Shown piece after piece: positions 1 to 7,642 of a stretch of 64,000 bases of DNA. Source of the DNA: Planctomycetota bacterium (GTDB taxonomy: Bacteria > Planctomycetota > UBA1135 > JADKAF01); NCBI GenBank assembly GCA_016719295.1, contig JADKAF010000001.1, forward strand, positions 2,046,001 through 2,110,000, written 5' to 3'. Each line of letters opens with the position of its first letter. Position 1 is the stretch's first letter. A model generated the notes under the pieces. It saw nothing but the letters and a program-made list of their open reading frames with translations. It searched no databases and had not been told where the DNA came from. A program made the translations under genes and the position numbers.

Positions 1-137
1 CCCCGCGTTTTTGCCGTTGCGCTGGAGCGCGCCGCTCTCTAGGGAGATCCCTGTGAAGGGGGGTGCGCGATGGGTCTCGCCGGGGCGGATGCCCGGGCCG
101 CGCGCCTCTGTTACCGCTCTGTCCTCCCCCATCGCCC

Positions 138-1007
138 ATGCCCGTCCTGAAGACCCGCGGCTCGTTCCGGCGCTACCACATCGAAGGCGCGCCGATCGAC
201 CTCACCGCGCCCGAGACCTTTGCCGCGCTCCGCGAACAGTCGTTCCACGCCATCGATGACACGCCCACCGAGGCGGAGTCGAGCGGCTGGGTGAGCCCGT
301 GGGATCCCACCGGACGCGATCTCCGCGAGGAGGACGTGCGCTTCGGCGCGCGCCTCACCCTCGCGATTCGCCTCGACAAGAAGCGCGTCCCCGGATCCCT
401 GGTGAAGATCCACGCCATGGCCGAGGAACGCGCGGAGCGCGAGGCGCTCGGCGTCGAGCACCTGCCGAAGAAGAAGCGCCAGGAGATCCGCCAGCGCGTC
501 GAGGCGGACTTGCTCGCCCGGGCGTTGCCGAGCGTCGCGCTGCACCAGGTGTTCATCGACACGCTGCGCCGCATCGTGCTCCTCCAAGGCACCTCGGATC
601 GGCTGGCGACGACGCTGGCCCAGCTCTTTCAGCGCACCTTCGGCCGCGGCCTCCGCGAGCTCAGCGCGGGTCCTCTGGCGGAGCGCTTGGAGTCCGATCC
701 CGAGCGCCAGCAGTACATCGAGCGCTTGGGGCCGCTGCTGCTGATGCCTCCGCCACGGCGGCTGGTCGAGATCGTGCCGTTCACCGGTGGCGCGGCGGAT
801 GGCGATGCGTTCCGCGACGATCGCCGCTCGCGCGCGGCGCTGGATCGAGACTCGATCGACGCCGAGGAACTCGACGACGAGGTCAGCGCCTTCGAGGACG
901 GCGCGTTCGACGATGAGGTGGATGCCGCCGAGGACGATGCGAACGCCGGCGGCTTCGGAGCGGGGATCGACGCGGAAGACGCCGCGGATGAGGAAGTGGC
1001 GCGATGA
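138..1007 (+). CDS. rdgC: RdgC-family recombination-associated protein
   Basis: Likely RdgC, a nucleoid DNA-binding protein that in E. coli forms a ring dimer around duplex DNA and limits RecA-dependent recombination. The protein has 289 residues, close to the usual 300. The start is the ATG before MPVLKTRGSF, because the upstream in-frame extension is low-complexity. Family-like features are the early GWVSPWDP segment, the FGARLTLAIRLDKKRVPG strand, a charged helix rich in Lys, Arg and Glu around residues 95-130, and the ALHQVFIDT segment. The last 60 residues are an acidic Asp/Glu/Ala tail, probably disordered. The stop overlaps the next start by ATGA, so the two genes look coupled. The identification is by motif memory and is stronger for the N-terminal two thirds. 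Confidence 0.72.
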   Translation: MPVLKTRGSFRRYHIEGAPIDLTAPETFAALREQSFHAIDDTPTEAESSGWVSPWDPTGRDLREEDVRFGARLTLAIRLDKKRVPGSLVKIHAMAEERAEREALGVEHLPKKKRQEIRQRVEADLLARALPSVALHQVFIDTLRRIVLLQGTSDRLATTLAQLFQRTFGRGLRELSAGPLAERLESDPERQQYIERLGPLLLMPPPRRLVEIVPFTGGAADGDAFRDDRRSRAALDRDSIDAEELDDEVSAFEDGAFDDEVDAAEDDANAGGFGAGIDAEDAADEEVAR

Positions 1008-1626
1008 GCACCTACACCGAAGACGAGCAGCATCGCCACTATCTCGGCGAGGAGTTCCTGACCTGGCTCTGGTACCGCTGCGAGACCGGCGGCGGCACCT
1101 TCGAGATGCCGGACGAGAACGGGATCCCGCGCGATCCGGCGTGCTCTTCGACGACTTCCTCGTGCTGCGCGCGGACGAGCGCATGCCGGCGGAAGCGGGG
1201 CTCTCCGATGACGATCTCTTCGAGAGCGCGGAGAGCGTGCTGCGGCGCGGCGCGCCGAGCCGCACGGCGGAGGCCGGCGTGGCGCTGCTGCGCGGCAAAA
1301 AGCTCTCTCGCGCGCGCTTGCAGGTCGCCGACGGCACGCGAAGCTGGGCGCTCGTGCTCGACGGCACCGAGATGTGCCTGCGCTCCGTGAAGCCGCCGAA
1401 GCCGGAAGCCGAGGACGCGCGCGAGCGCGAGAAGGAGAGCCTGGACGCGCTCTTCGCGCTCTCCGATCTCCTCGACCACCTCTACCGTCTCTTCCTCGCG
1501 GAGCGGCTCTCGCCGCGCTTCCGCGAAGCGGTGATCCCGTCGATGGGCGAGTGGATGCTCGCGAAGTCGCGGCTCGGGGCGGAAGAGGGCGGCGCGGACA
1601 GCGCCGAAGAAAGCGAGGAGCCGTAA
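1004..1626 (+). pseudogene. Conserved partner of rdgC, interrupted by a -1 frameshift
   Basis: The gene starts at the ATG overlapping the rdgC stop. The first frame reads MSTYTEDEQHRHYLGEEF and then LTWLWYRCETGGGTFEMP, and near 1135-1140 the sensible protein moves to another frame, VLFDDFLVLRADERM. It then runs to a stop at 1626 and ends in an acidic tail. Adding one base near 1136-1140 would restore one protein of about 207 residues. There is no slippery heptamer, so this is either a real inactivating deletion or a sequencing or assembly error. No function is recognised. Translational coupling to RdgC suggests a role in the same DNA process. Confidence 0.6.
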
Positions 1627-1718
1627 CAGGCCCGAGCGTGCACGCGCGCGCCGGACAGCTCCGCCCGGCACCGCAACAGAGCCATCAACGCGAGCGAGCT
1701 GGCCGAGACCGCGTGCGC

Positions 1719-2231
1719 TCAAGCCTCCGGCGGCTTGATCTCTACCAGCTTCGCCCCCGCCCCGATCGCCGCGCCCACCGCGACGTGGATCTTGCTCACC
1801 ACGCCGCTCGCGCCGGCCTTGATCTCGTTCTGCATCTTCATCGCTTCGAGGATGAGCAGCGTCGTGTCCGGTGCGACGACGTCGCCTTCGGCGACCAGCA
1901 GCGCGCGCACGATGCCGGGCATGATGCTCTCCACGAGCCCGCCACCAGAGCTTTTCTCACCGGAGAGGGCGCGCGCGGCGCGCTCGCGCTCGTCGTCGCA
2001 CTCCACGGTGAAGCCCTCGCCGGCGATGGAGACGCGATAGCGTTCGCCTTCCTCCTCCATCGAGACGGCATAGGCATCGGGGCCGACGCGCAGCATCGAC
2101 TGGCCGAGTCGATCGACGTCCGCGTGCTCGACCTCGAAGCGACGATCTCCGAGGACCGCGAAGAGGCTCTGGCCTTCGCGCACGAGCTCGAGCTCGAGCT
2201 CTCGCTCACCGATCTTCACGAAGTACTTCAC
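1719..2231 (-). CDS. Biotin carboxyl carrier protein of acyl-CoA carboxylase
   Basis: This is a 170-residue biotin carrier subunit. The C-terminal 75 residues are a biotinyl domain with the biotinylation motif EAMKMQN, whose second Lys side is the biotin acceptor region. It carries CO2 from biotin carboxylase to the carboxyltransferase. The N-terminal 90 residues form a beta-rich region resembling the BT linker domain found in the alpha subunits of propionyl-CoA type carboxylases, which suggests the long alpha chain is split here. The GTG start at 2231 is chosen because GGAGG lies five bases upstream and because it overlaps the preceding biotin carboxylase stop as GTGA. It is the last gene of the carboxylase operon and faces the rdgC partner convergently. 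Confidence 0.85.
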   Translation of the reverse strand: MKYFVKIGERELELELVREGQSLFAVLGDRRFEVEHADVDRLGQSMLRVGPDAYAVSMEEEGERYRVSIAGEGFTVECDDERERAARALSGEKSSGGGLVESIMPGIVRALLVAEGDVVAPDTTLLILEAMKMQNEIKAGASGVVSKIHVAVGAAIGAGAKLVEIKPPEA

Positions 2232-3733
2232 GACCACCTCCGCATGCCGTCGCGGCGTCCCATGAGGAGCCAGGCGGGCATCGCATCTCCGCCGCTCTGC
2301 TCTCCCTGCGCGCCGAGGGAGCGTCGCTGACCGGAGAGATGTTTGTGTACCGCCGTGGCGATCGCCGCGACCTCCAAGAAGCGATCCGAGGCGGGCGGAA
2401 GGGCCACGCGCTCGAGGAAGCGCGTGTCCGTCTCGCCGCGCTGGAACTCCTTCGAGCGCAGCACGCGCAGCGCGAGCGGCGCGCCCGTGCGGACGCCGCC
2501 GATGTGGAGCTCCATCAGCGCGCGTTCCATGCGCGCGATCGCCTGCGGGCGGTCGTGCCCCCACACGATGACCTTCGCGAGCATCGAGTCGTAGTCGAGC
2601 CCGACCTTCATGCCGCGGTAGAGCGCGGAGTCGACGCGCACCCACGGTCCGCCGGGCAGGCGCAGGTTCTGGATCGTGCCGGTCGAGGGCACGAAGCCGT
2701 GCTCGGGGTCTTCGGCGTTGATGCGCACCTCGATCGCGTGGCCATGGCGCTGGATCGCTTCCTGGCCGTAGCCCAGCGGCTCGCCGCACGCGACGCGGAG
2801 CTGCTCGCGCACGAGGTCGACGCCGCAGACCATCTCGGTGATCGGGTGCTCGACCTGGAGGCGCGTGTTCATCTCCAGGAAGTAGAACTCGCCTTGGGAC
2901 CAGAGCATCTCGATCGTCCCCGCGTTGCGGTAGCCGATCGACTGCGCGGCCTGCACGGCGACCGCGCCCATCTTCCGGCGCATCTCGGCATCCACGACGA
3001 CGGAGGGCGTCTCCTCGACGAGCTTCTGGTGCCGTCGCTGGATCGAGCACTCGCGCTCGCCGAAGTGCACGCAGTTGCCGTGGGCATCCGCGAGCACCTG
3101 CACCTCGATGTGCCGCGGCGCGACCAGATACTTCTCGAGGTAAAGGCGACCGTCGCCGAACGAGGAGAGCGCCTCGCCGGACGCGGTCGTGAACGCGCCG
3201 AGCAGATCCTCCTTCCGCTCGACGATGCGGATCCCCTTGCCCCCGCCGCCGGCGGTGGCCTTCAGCATCACCGGGTAACCGATGCGCGCCGCTTCGCGCT
3301 CGGCGACGGCGACATCGGCCAGCGGCTCCGCGATGCCGGGCACCACGGGCACGCCGGCCGCGATCATCTTCTGGCGCGCGGAGATCTTGTCCCCCATCGC
3401 GCGAATGGCGCTCGGCGGAGGACCGATGAAGACGATGCCCGCCTCTTCGCACGCGGCGGAGAACGCCTCGCGCTCGGAGAGGAAGCCGTAGCCGGGATGG
3501 ATCGCTTGCGCGCCCGTCGAGCGCGCGGCATCGATCACCTTGGCGATGTTCAAGTACGACTCGCGCGGCGCCGCCGGGCCGATGCAGACGGCTTGGTCAG
3601 CGAGGCGGACGTGCAGCGCGGTGCGATCGGGCTCGGAGTAGACCGCGACGGTCTTGATGCCCATCTCGCGGCAGGTGCGCAGCACGCGCAGCGCGATCTC
3701 GCCGCGGTTCGCGATCAGGATCTTCTGGAACAC
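2228..3733 (-). CDS. Biotin carboxylase subunit of acyl-CoA carboxylase
   Basis: ATP-grasp biotin carboxylase of 501 residues that carboxylates biotin with bicarbonate and ATP. The N-terminus has FQKILIANRGEIALRVLRT. The glycine-rich ATP loop is GYPVMLKATAGGGGKGIR, the metal and catalytic region is FLEMNTRLQVEHPITEM, and RINAEDPEHGFVPS follows. It is longer than stand-alone AccC (about 450) and nearer the biotin carboxylase half of propionyl-CoA carboxylase alpha chains, with extra C-terminal residues. The GTG at 3733 has GAGGA upstream. A GTG at 3754 is the alternative. It lies four bases after the small membrane-protein gene and overlaps the biotin carrier start. Confidence 0.9.
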   Translation of the reverse strand: MFQKILIANRGEIALRVLRTCREMGIKTVAVYSEPDRTALHVRLADQAVCIGPAAPRESYLNIAKVIDAARSTGAQAIHPGYGFLSEREAFSAACEEAGIVFIGPPPSAIRAMGDKISARQKMIAAGVPVVPGIAEPLADVAVAEREAARIGYPVMLKATAGGGGKGIRIVERKEDLLGAFTTASGEALSSFGDGRLYLEKYLVAPRHIEVQVLADAHGNCVHFGERECSIQRRHQKLVEETPSVVVDAEMRRKMGAVAVQAAQSIGYRNAGTIEMLWSQGEFYFLEMNTRLQVEHPITEMVCGVDLVREQLRVACGEPLGYGQEAIQRHGHAIEVRINAEDPEHGFVPSTGTIQNLRLPGGPWVRVDSALYRGMKVGLDYDSMLAKVIVWGHDRPQAIARMERALMELHIGGVRTGAPLALRVLRSKEFQRGETDTRFLERVALPPASDRFLEVAAIATAVHKHLSGQRRSLGAQGEQSGGDAMPAWLLMGRRDGMRRWS

Positions 3734-3737
3734 CGGA

Positions 3738-4043
3738 TCACATTCCTCGTTCACGCGCGCGCCGCAGGTCCTCGGCTGCGCGCAGTTGTTCGGAGACCTC
3801 GCGCTCGATCGCCTCGCCGACCTCCGCGGCGAACACGCGCAAGCGCGCATCGAAGTACCAGAGCAAGACCACGGCTTCGCCGAGCGGCAGGAGCAGCGCC
3901 GGCAAGCGCCATTCGCTCGTCTGCCACCCGAGCAGCGCGCAAACGGCGGCGGTCGCTAGCAAGGCGCTCCAGCACGAGCGGCGGAGCTGATCCACCGCCC
4001 GAGCAAAGCGCCGCGAGGCGCCGCCGGTGTCGTGCTCGCTCAC
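3738..4043 (-). CDS. Small two-helix membrane protein within the carboxylase operon
   Basis: A 101-residue protein of unknown function. It has an N-terminal basic segment, two adjacent hydrophobic stretches at about residues 27-41 (SALLATAAVCALLGW) and 48-64 (PALLLPLGEAVVLLWYF), and a charged helical C-terminus of about 35 residues likely to form a cytosolic coiled coil. The start is GTG at 4043, overlapping the carboxyltransferase stop as GTGA, and its own stop is four bases before the biotin carboxylase start. It is therefore translated inside the carboxylase operon. It could tether the complex to the membrane. It does not resemble the classical epsilon subunit or the large sodium-pump beta subunit of decarboxylases. 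Role unknown. Confidence 0.7.
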   Translation of the reverse strand: MSEHDTGGASRRFARAVDQLRRSCWSALLATAAVCALLGWQTSEWRLPALLLPLGEAVVLLWYFDARLRVFAAEVGEAIEREVSEQLRAAEDLRRARERGM

Positions 4044-5599
4044 AGCGGGATGTTGCCGTGCTTCTTCGGGTAGTGCGTATCGCGCTTCGCCCGCAGGAGC
4101 TGCAGCGCGGCGATGAGCCGCGGCCGCGTCTCGCGCGGCTCGATCACGTCGTCCACGTAGCCGCGCTCCGCCGCCTGGTACGGGTTGCTGAACTTCGCGC
4201 GGTACTCGGCGATCTTCTCCTGCTCCTTCTTGGCCGGATCGGCGGCCTCCTGGATCTCGCGGCGATGGATGATCTTCGCCGCGCCTTCGGCCCCCATCAC
4301 GGCGATCTCGGCGCCGGCCCAGGCCAGGTTGTAATCGGAGCGGATGTGCTTCGAGGCCATGACGTCGTAGGCGCCGCCGTAGGCCTTCCGGGTGATCACG
4401 GTGAGCTTCGGCACCGTCGCCTCGCAGTACGCGTAGAGCAGCTTCGCGCCATGGCGGATGATGCCGTCGTGCTCCTGCAGCGTCCCCGGGAGGAAGCCCG
4501 GCACGTCCTCGAAAGTGACGATCGGCAGATTGAACGCGTCGCAGAAGCGCACGAAGCGCCCGGCCTTCGTGCTGGCGTCGATGTCGAGACAGCCGGCGAG
4601 CACCGCGGGCTGATTGCCGACGATGCCCACGCTGCGCCCGCCGATGCGTGCGAAGCCGATCACGATGTTCCGCGCGAACCCCGCCTGCACCTCGAAGAAC
4701 TCGCCGTCGTCGACGATGCGGCGGATCACCGCGAGCATGTCGTAGGGCTTGTTCGGCTCGAGCGGCACCAGCGTGTCGAGCTCGGGGTCCATGCGCTCCG
4801 CGGGATCCTCGGTCGCGACGCGCGGCGCCTCCTCCGCGTTGTTCTGCGGCAGGTAGGACATGAGCTGCCGGATGCGCGCCAAGCACTCGCGGTCGTCGCG
4901 GCACGTGAAGTGCGAGACCCCGCTCTTCTCCATGTGCACACGCGCGCCGCCGAGATCCTCCGAGCTCACCTCCTCGTGCGTGACGGTCTTCACGACATCG
5001 GGGCCGGTGATGTGCATGTAGCTCGTGCCCTCGACCATGTACACGAAGTCGGTGATGGCGGGCGAGTAGACCGCGCCGCCGGCGCAGGGGCCGAGGATCG
5101 CCGAGATCTGCGGCACGACGCCGGAGGCCAGCGTGTTGCGGAGGAAGAGATCGGCGTAGGCGCCGAGGCTGACCACGCCCTCCTGGATGCGCGCGCCGCC
5201 GGAGTCGTTCATCCCGATCACGGGCACGCCGACCTTCGTCGCCATGTCCATGATCTTGCAGATCTTCTCGGAGTGCGCCTCCGAGAGCGAGCCGCCGAAG
5301 ATGGTGAAGTCCTGCGAGAAGACGTAGACCGGCCGGCCGTGGATCGTGCCGTGCCCGGTGACCACGCCGTCGGTCGCGAACTTCTGCTTCTGCATGTCGA
5401 AGTCGTGGCAGCGATGCGCGACGAAGCGGTCCAGCTCGTGGAACGATCCTTCGTCGAGCAAGAGCTCGATGCGCTCGCGCGCGGTGAGCTTGCCCTTCGC
5501 GTGCTGCTGCGCGATGCGCGCCTCGCCTCCACCCTTCAGCGCTTCTTCGCGGCGGCGGCGGAGCTCCTGCACGCGCGGATCGACGGGTTTCTCGCTCAT
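4040..5599 (-). CDS. Propionyl-CoA-type carboxyltransferase (beta) subunit
   Basis: A 519-residue carboxyltransferase of the PccB/MmdA crotonase-fold family, which moves the carboxyl group from biotin to an acyl-CoA, most likely propionyl-CoA. The N-terminal half has FSQDFTIFGGSLSEAHSEKI, NDSGGARIQEGV and GPCAGGAVYSPAITDFVYMV. The C-terminal half has DVPGFLPGTLQEHDGIIRHG and YGGAYDVMASKHIRSD. All are typical of complete PccB proteins. A methylmalonyl-CoA decarboxylase alpha subunit is the alternative, but the adjacent ATP-dependent biotin carboxylase argues for a carboxylase. It heads the four-gene operon and follows the asparaginase-like gene by 26 bases, so it may be co-transcribed with it. 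Confidence 0.88.
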   Translation of the reverse strand: MSEKPVDPRVQELRRRREEALKGGGEARIAQQHAKGKLTARERIELLLDEGSFHELDRFVAHRCHDFDMQKQKFATDGVVTGHGTIHGRPVYVFSQDFTIFGGSLSEAHSEKICKIMDMATKVGVPVIGMNDSGGARIQEGVVSLGAYADLFLRNTLASGVVPQISAILGPCAGGAVYSPAITDFVYMVEGTSYMHITGPDVVKTVTHEEVSSEDLGGARVHMEKSGVSHFTCRDDRECLARIRQLMSYLPQNNAEEAPRVATEDPAERMDPELDTLVPLEPNKPYDMLAVIRRIVDDGEFFEVQAGFARNIVIGFARIGGRSVGIVGNQPAVLAGCLDIDASTKAGRFVRFCDAFNLPIVTFEDVPGFLPGTLQEHDGIIRHGAKLLYAYCEATVPKLTVITRKAYGGAYDVMASKHIRSDYNLAWAGAEIAVMGAEGAAKIIHRREIQEAADPAKKEQEKIAEYRAKFSNPYQAAERGYVDDVIEPRETRPRLIAALQLLRAKRDTHYPKKHGNIPL

Positions 5600-5625
5600 C
5601 GTGGGGTTGCTTCCCTGGCGGAGGC

Positions 5626-6684
5626 TCAGCGCTCGTAGAGCGCCGCCTCGTCCTCGTGGCGCACGCCGTCCTTCGTCGCGACGGCGTAGCGATGGGGTCC
5701 GTACAGGCAGGCCGCGCCGAAGGCGCCGGCCTTGCTCACGGCGTAGAGATTCAAGTTGAAGGCCACGCGCCCGTCCTCGCGGAGCAGGTGGCGCTGCTTC
5801 GTGCGCGTCGCGATCCGGCGAAGCACCTCGAGGCAGGCGTCCTTCGGGTGCAGCCCGCCGCGCATCAGCTCGACCACGGTGTGCGCGCCGCAGGAGAGGA
5901 TCGTCGCCTCGCCGCGGCCCGTAGAGCCCGCCGCGCCGACCTCGTTGTCCACGTAGAGCCCGGCGCCGATCAGCGGGGAATCGCCCACGCGTCCCGGGAT
6001 CTTCCACGCGAGGCCGCTCGTCGTCGTGCAGCCCCCGAGATCGCCCGCGGCATTGCGCACGCAGAGGTTGATCGTGCCCGTCTCGCGCTTGTCGCGCTTG
6101 CCGCCCCCTCCCCCAACGCCGGAGAATCCCGCTTCGGCCTGCTCGGGAGTCAGGCGATCGTCCTCGCTGCTCAGCGACTCCTTCCAGCGCAGCCACTCGA
6201 GGCGCGAGGCCTCCGTGAGCAGCTCCTGCTCGCGGAACCCATGCTGCTTCGCGAAGCGCAGCGCGCCTTCGCCGACGAGAAGCACGTGATCGGTGCGACG
6301 CATCACGGTCAGCGCCACCTGCGACGGATGCATGATGTTCCGCAGCGAGGCCACGGCGCCGGCGCGATAGGTCGGGCCGCACATCACGCTCGCATCGAGC
6401 TCGACGACGCCATCTTCGTTCGGCAAGCCGCCGAGGCCGACGGTCTGATCGGCGGGATCGGCTTCGACCAGCGACACGCCGGCCACGGCAGCATCCACGG
6501 GGAGCGTTCCCGCGAGCGCGAGCTCGTAGGCGCGCTCCACGGCCGCGAGGCCGTTGTCGCTAGCCACGACGACGACGCCCGGATCCTCAGAAGAGCCTCC
6601 GCGGGGACGCGCGGCGATCACCCCGGCCGAAGCGACGGCTCCGGAGGAGAGCAGGAAGTGACGGCGGGAGAACGGACGACCCAT
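5626..6684 (-). CDS. Tat-exported N4-(beta-N-acetylglucosaminyl)-L-asparaginase-like Ntn hydrolase
   Basis: A 352-residue aspartylglucosaminidase/isoaspartyl-peptidase family protein. Residues 1-25 carry a twin-arginine signal (SRRHFLLSSGAVASAG), so export to the periplasm folded is likely. Members self-cleave before a Thr that becomes the N-terminal nucleophile. Here the candidate is Thr204 in ETGTINLCV, after a Gly/Lys-rich linker, and GRVGDSPLIGAGLYVDNEVG follows as in the family. The AGA-type layout matches glycoasparaginase better than type III isoaspartyl peptidases. It probably removes glycosylated or damaged asparagine residues. It is encoded between mtnP and the carboxylase operon. 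Confidence 0.85.
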   Translation of the reverse strand: MGRPFSRRHFLLSSGAVASAGVIAARPRGGSSEDPGVVVVASDNGLAAVERAYELALAGTLPVDAAVAGVSLVEADPADQTVGLGGLPNEDGVVELDASVMCGPTYRAGAVASLRNIMHPSQVALTVMRRTDHVLLVGEGALRFAKQHGFREQELLTEASRLEWLRWKESLSSEDDRLTPEQAEAGFSGVGGGGGKRDKRETGTINLCVRNAAGDLGGCTTTSGLAWKIPGRVGDSPLIGAGLYVDNEVGAAGSTGRGEATILSCGAHTVVELMRGGLHPKDACLEVLRRIATRTKQRHLLREDGRVAFNLNLYAVSKAGAFGAACLYGPHRYAVATKDGVRHEDEAALYER

Positions 6685-6763
6685 GGCGAGGAGCTCCGGT
6701 CAGGGGAGCGCAGCAGGATAGGGCTCCGGAACGTCGCGCGCCACGGCGGCGGCGCGCCGCAAT

Positions 6764-7642
6764 TCAGCCCCCGAGGTAGCGCCCGACGATGGGCCGCAGA
6801 GCCTCGGCCATCGCGGGATCGATCGCCTCGCGATGGGTCATGATCGCGCTCTTCAGCGCGTCCTTGCAGGCGCAGGCCAGCGGCTGCGCGAGCCGTGGCG
6901 CCGTCGCGGCGAGGAGCGCCTTCGCCTTGCCGACGTTGGAGCGCATCACCGCGACCACCGCGTCGACCGTCACCGCGTCGTGCTCCTCGTGCCAGCAGTC
7001 GTAGTCGGTGACCATGGCGATCGTCGCATAGGAGATCTCGGCCTCGCGCGCGAGCTTGGCCTCGGTGAGGTTCGTCATGCCGATCACATCGACGCCCCAC
7101 TGCCGGTAGATCCGCGACTCGGCCCGCGTCGAGAACGCCGGACCTTCCATGCAGAGGTAGGTCCCGCCGCGGTGGATCGGGATCGAGAGCGCGCGCCCCT
7201 GCTCGTAGAGGAGATCGCCGAGCTCCTTGCAGAGCGGGTCCGCGAACATCACGTGCGCGACGAGCCCCGTGCCGAAGAAGGTCGAAGCTCGCCCCATCGT
7301 GCGATCGAAGAACTGGTCGACGATGACGAAGTCGCCAGGGTGCAGGTCCTCGCGCATCGAGCCCACGGCGCTCACCGAGAGGATCTCGGTGCAGCCCAGG
7401 CTCTTCAGCGCCCAGAGGTTCGCGCGGTACGGGATCGTCGAGGGAGAGTAGCGATGCCCGCGCCCGTGCCGCGGGAGGAACGCGAGGCGCACGTTGCCCT
7501 GCGGCGCGCGCAGCTCGCCGCAGAGGATCGCATCCGACGGATCGCCGAACGGCGTCCGAACGCGCACTTCGCGCAGCTCGGCGAAACCTTCCATCTCGTA
7601 GAGACCCGAACCGCCGATCACGCCGACGCACCGTTCGCTCAC
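6764..7642 (-). CDS. mtnP: S-methyl-5'-thioadenosine phosphorylase
   Basis: A 292-residue trimeric PNP/MTAP family phosphorylase, predicted to cleave methylthioadenosine (or a related purine nucleoside) to adenine and methylthioribose-1-phosphate. Visible motifs are VGVIGGSGLYEMEG, RHGRGHRYSPSTIPYRANLW, the purine and sugar site CMEGPAFSTRAES, and GMTNLTEAKLAREAEISY followed by ATDYDCW-like MVTDYDCWHEE. The MTDYDCW region is close to human MTAP and favours MTAP over inosine/guanosine phosphorylase. The start is GTG at 7642, overlapping the truD stop as GTGA. Other methionine-salvage genes are not in the window. Confidence 0.88.
   Translation of the reverse strand: MSERCVGVIGGSGLYEMEGFAELREVRVRTPFGDPSDAILCGELRAPQGNVRLAFLPRHGRGHRYSPSTIPYRANLWALKSLGCTEILSVSAVGSMREDLHPGDFVIVDQFFDRTMGRASTFFGTGLVAHVMFADPLCKELGDLLYEQGRALSIPIHRGGTYLCMEGPAFSTRAESRIYRQWGVDVIGMTNLTEAKLAREAEISYATIAMVTDYDCWHEEHDAVTVDAVVAVMRSNVGKAKALLAATAPRLAQPLACACKDALKSAIMTHREAIDPAMAEALRPIVGRYLGG

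Noticed and set aside
3738..5599. Sodium-pumping methylmalonyl-CoA decarboxylase operon
   Set aside because: No multi-helix beta subunit is present, and an ATP-dependent biotin carboxylase gene is part of the operon.
2339..5638. Very long open frame on the plus strand opposite the carboxylase genes
   Set aside because: It is a GC-rich antisense shadow with His/Arg/Ala-biased composition. The minus strand has full family motifs.
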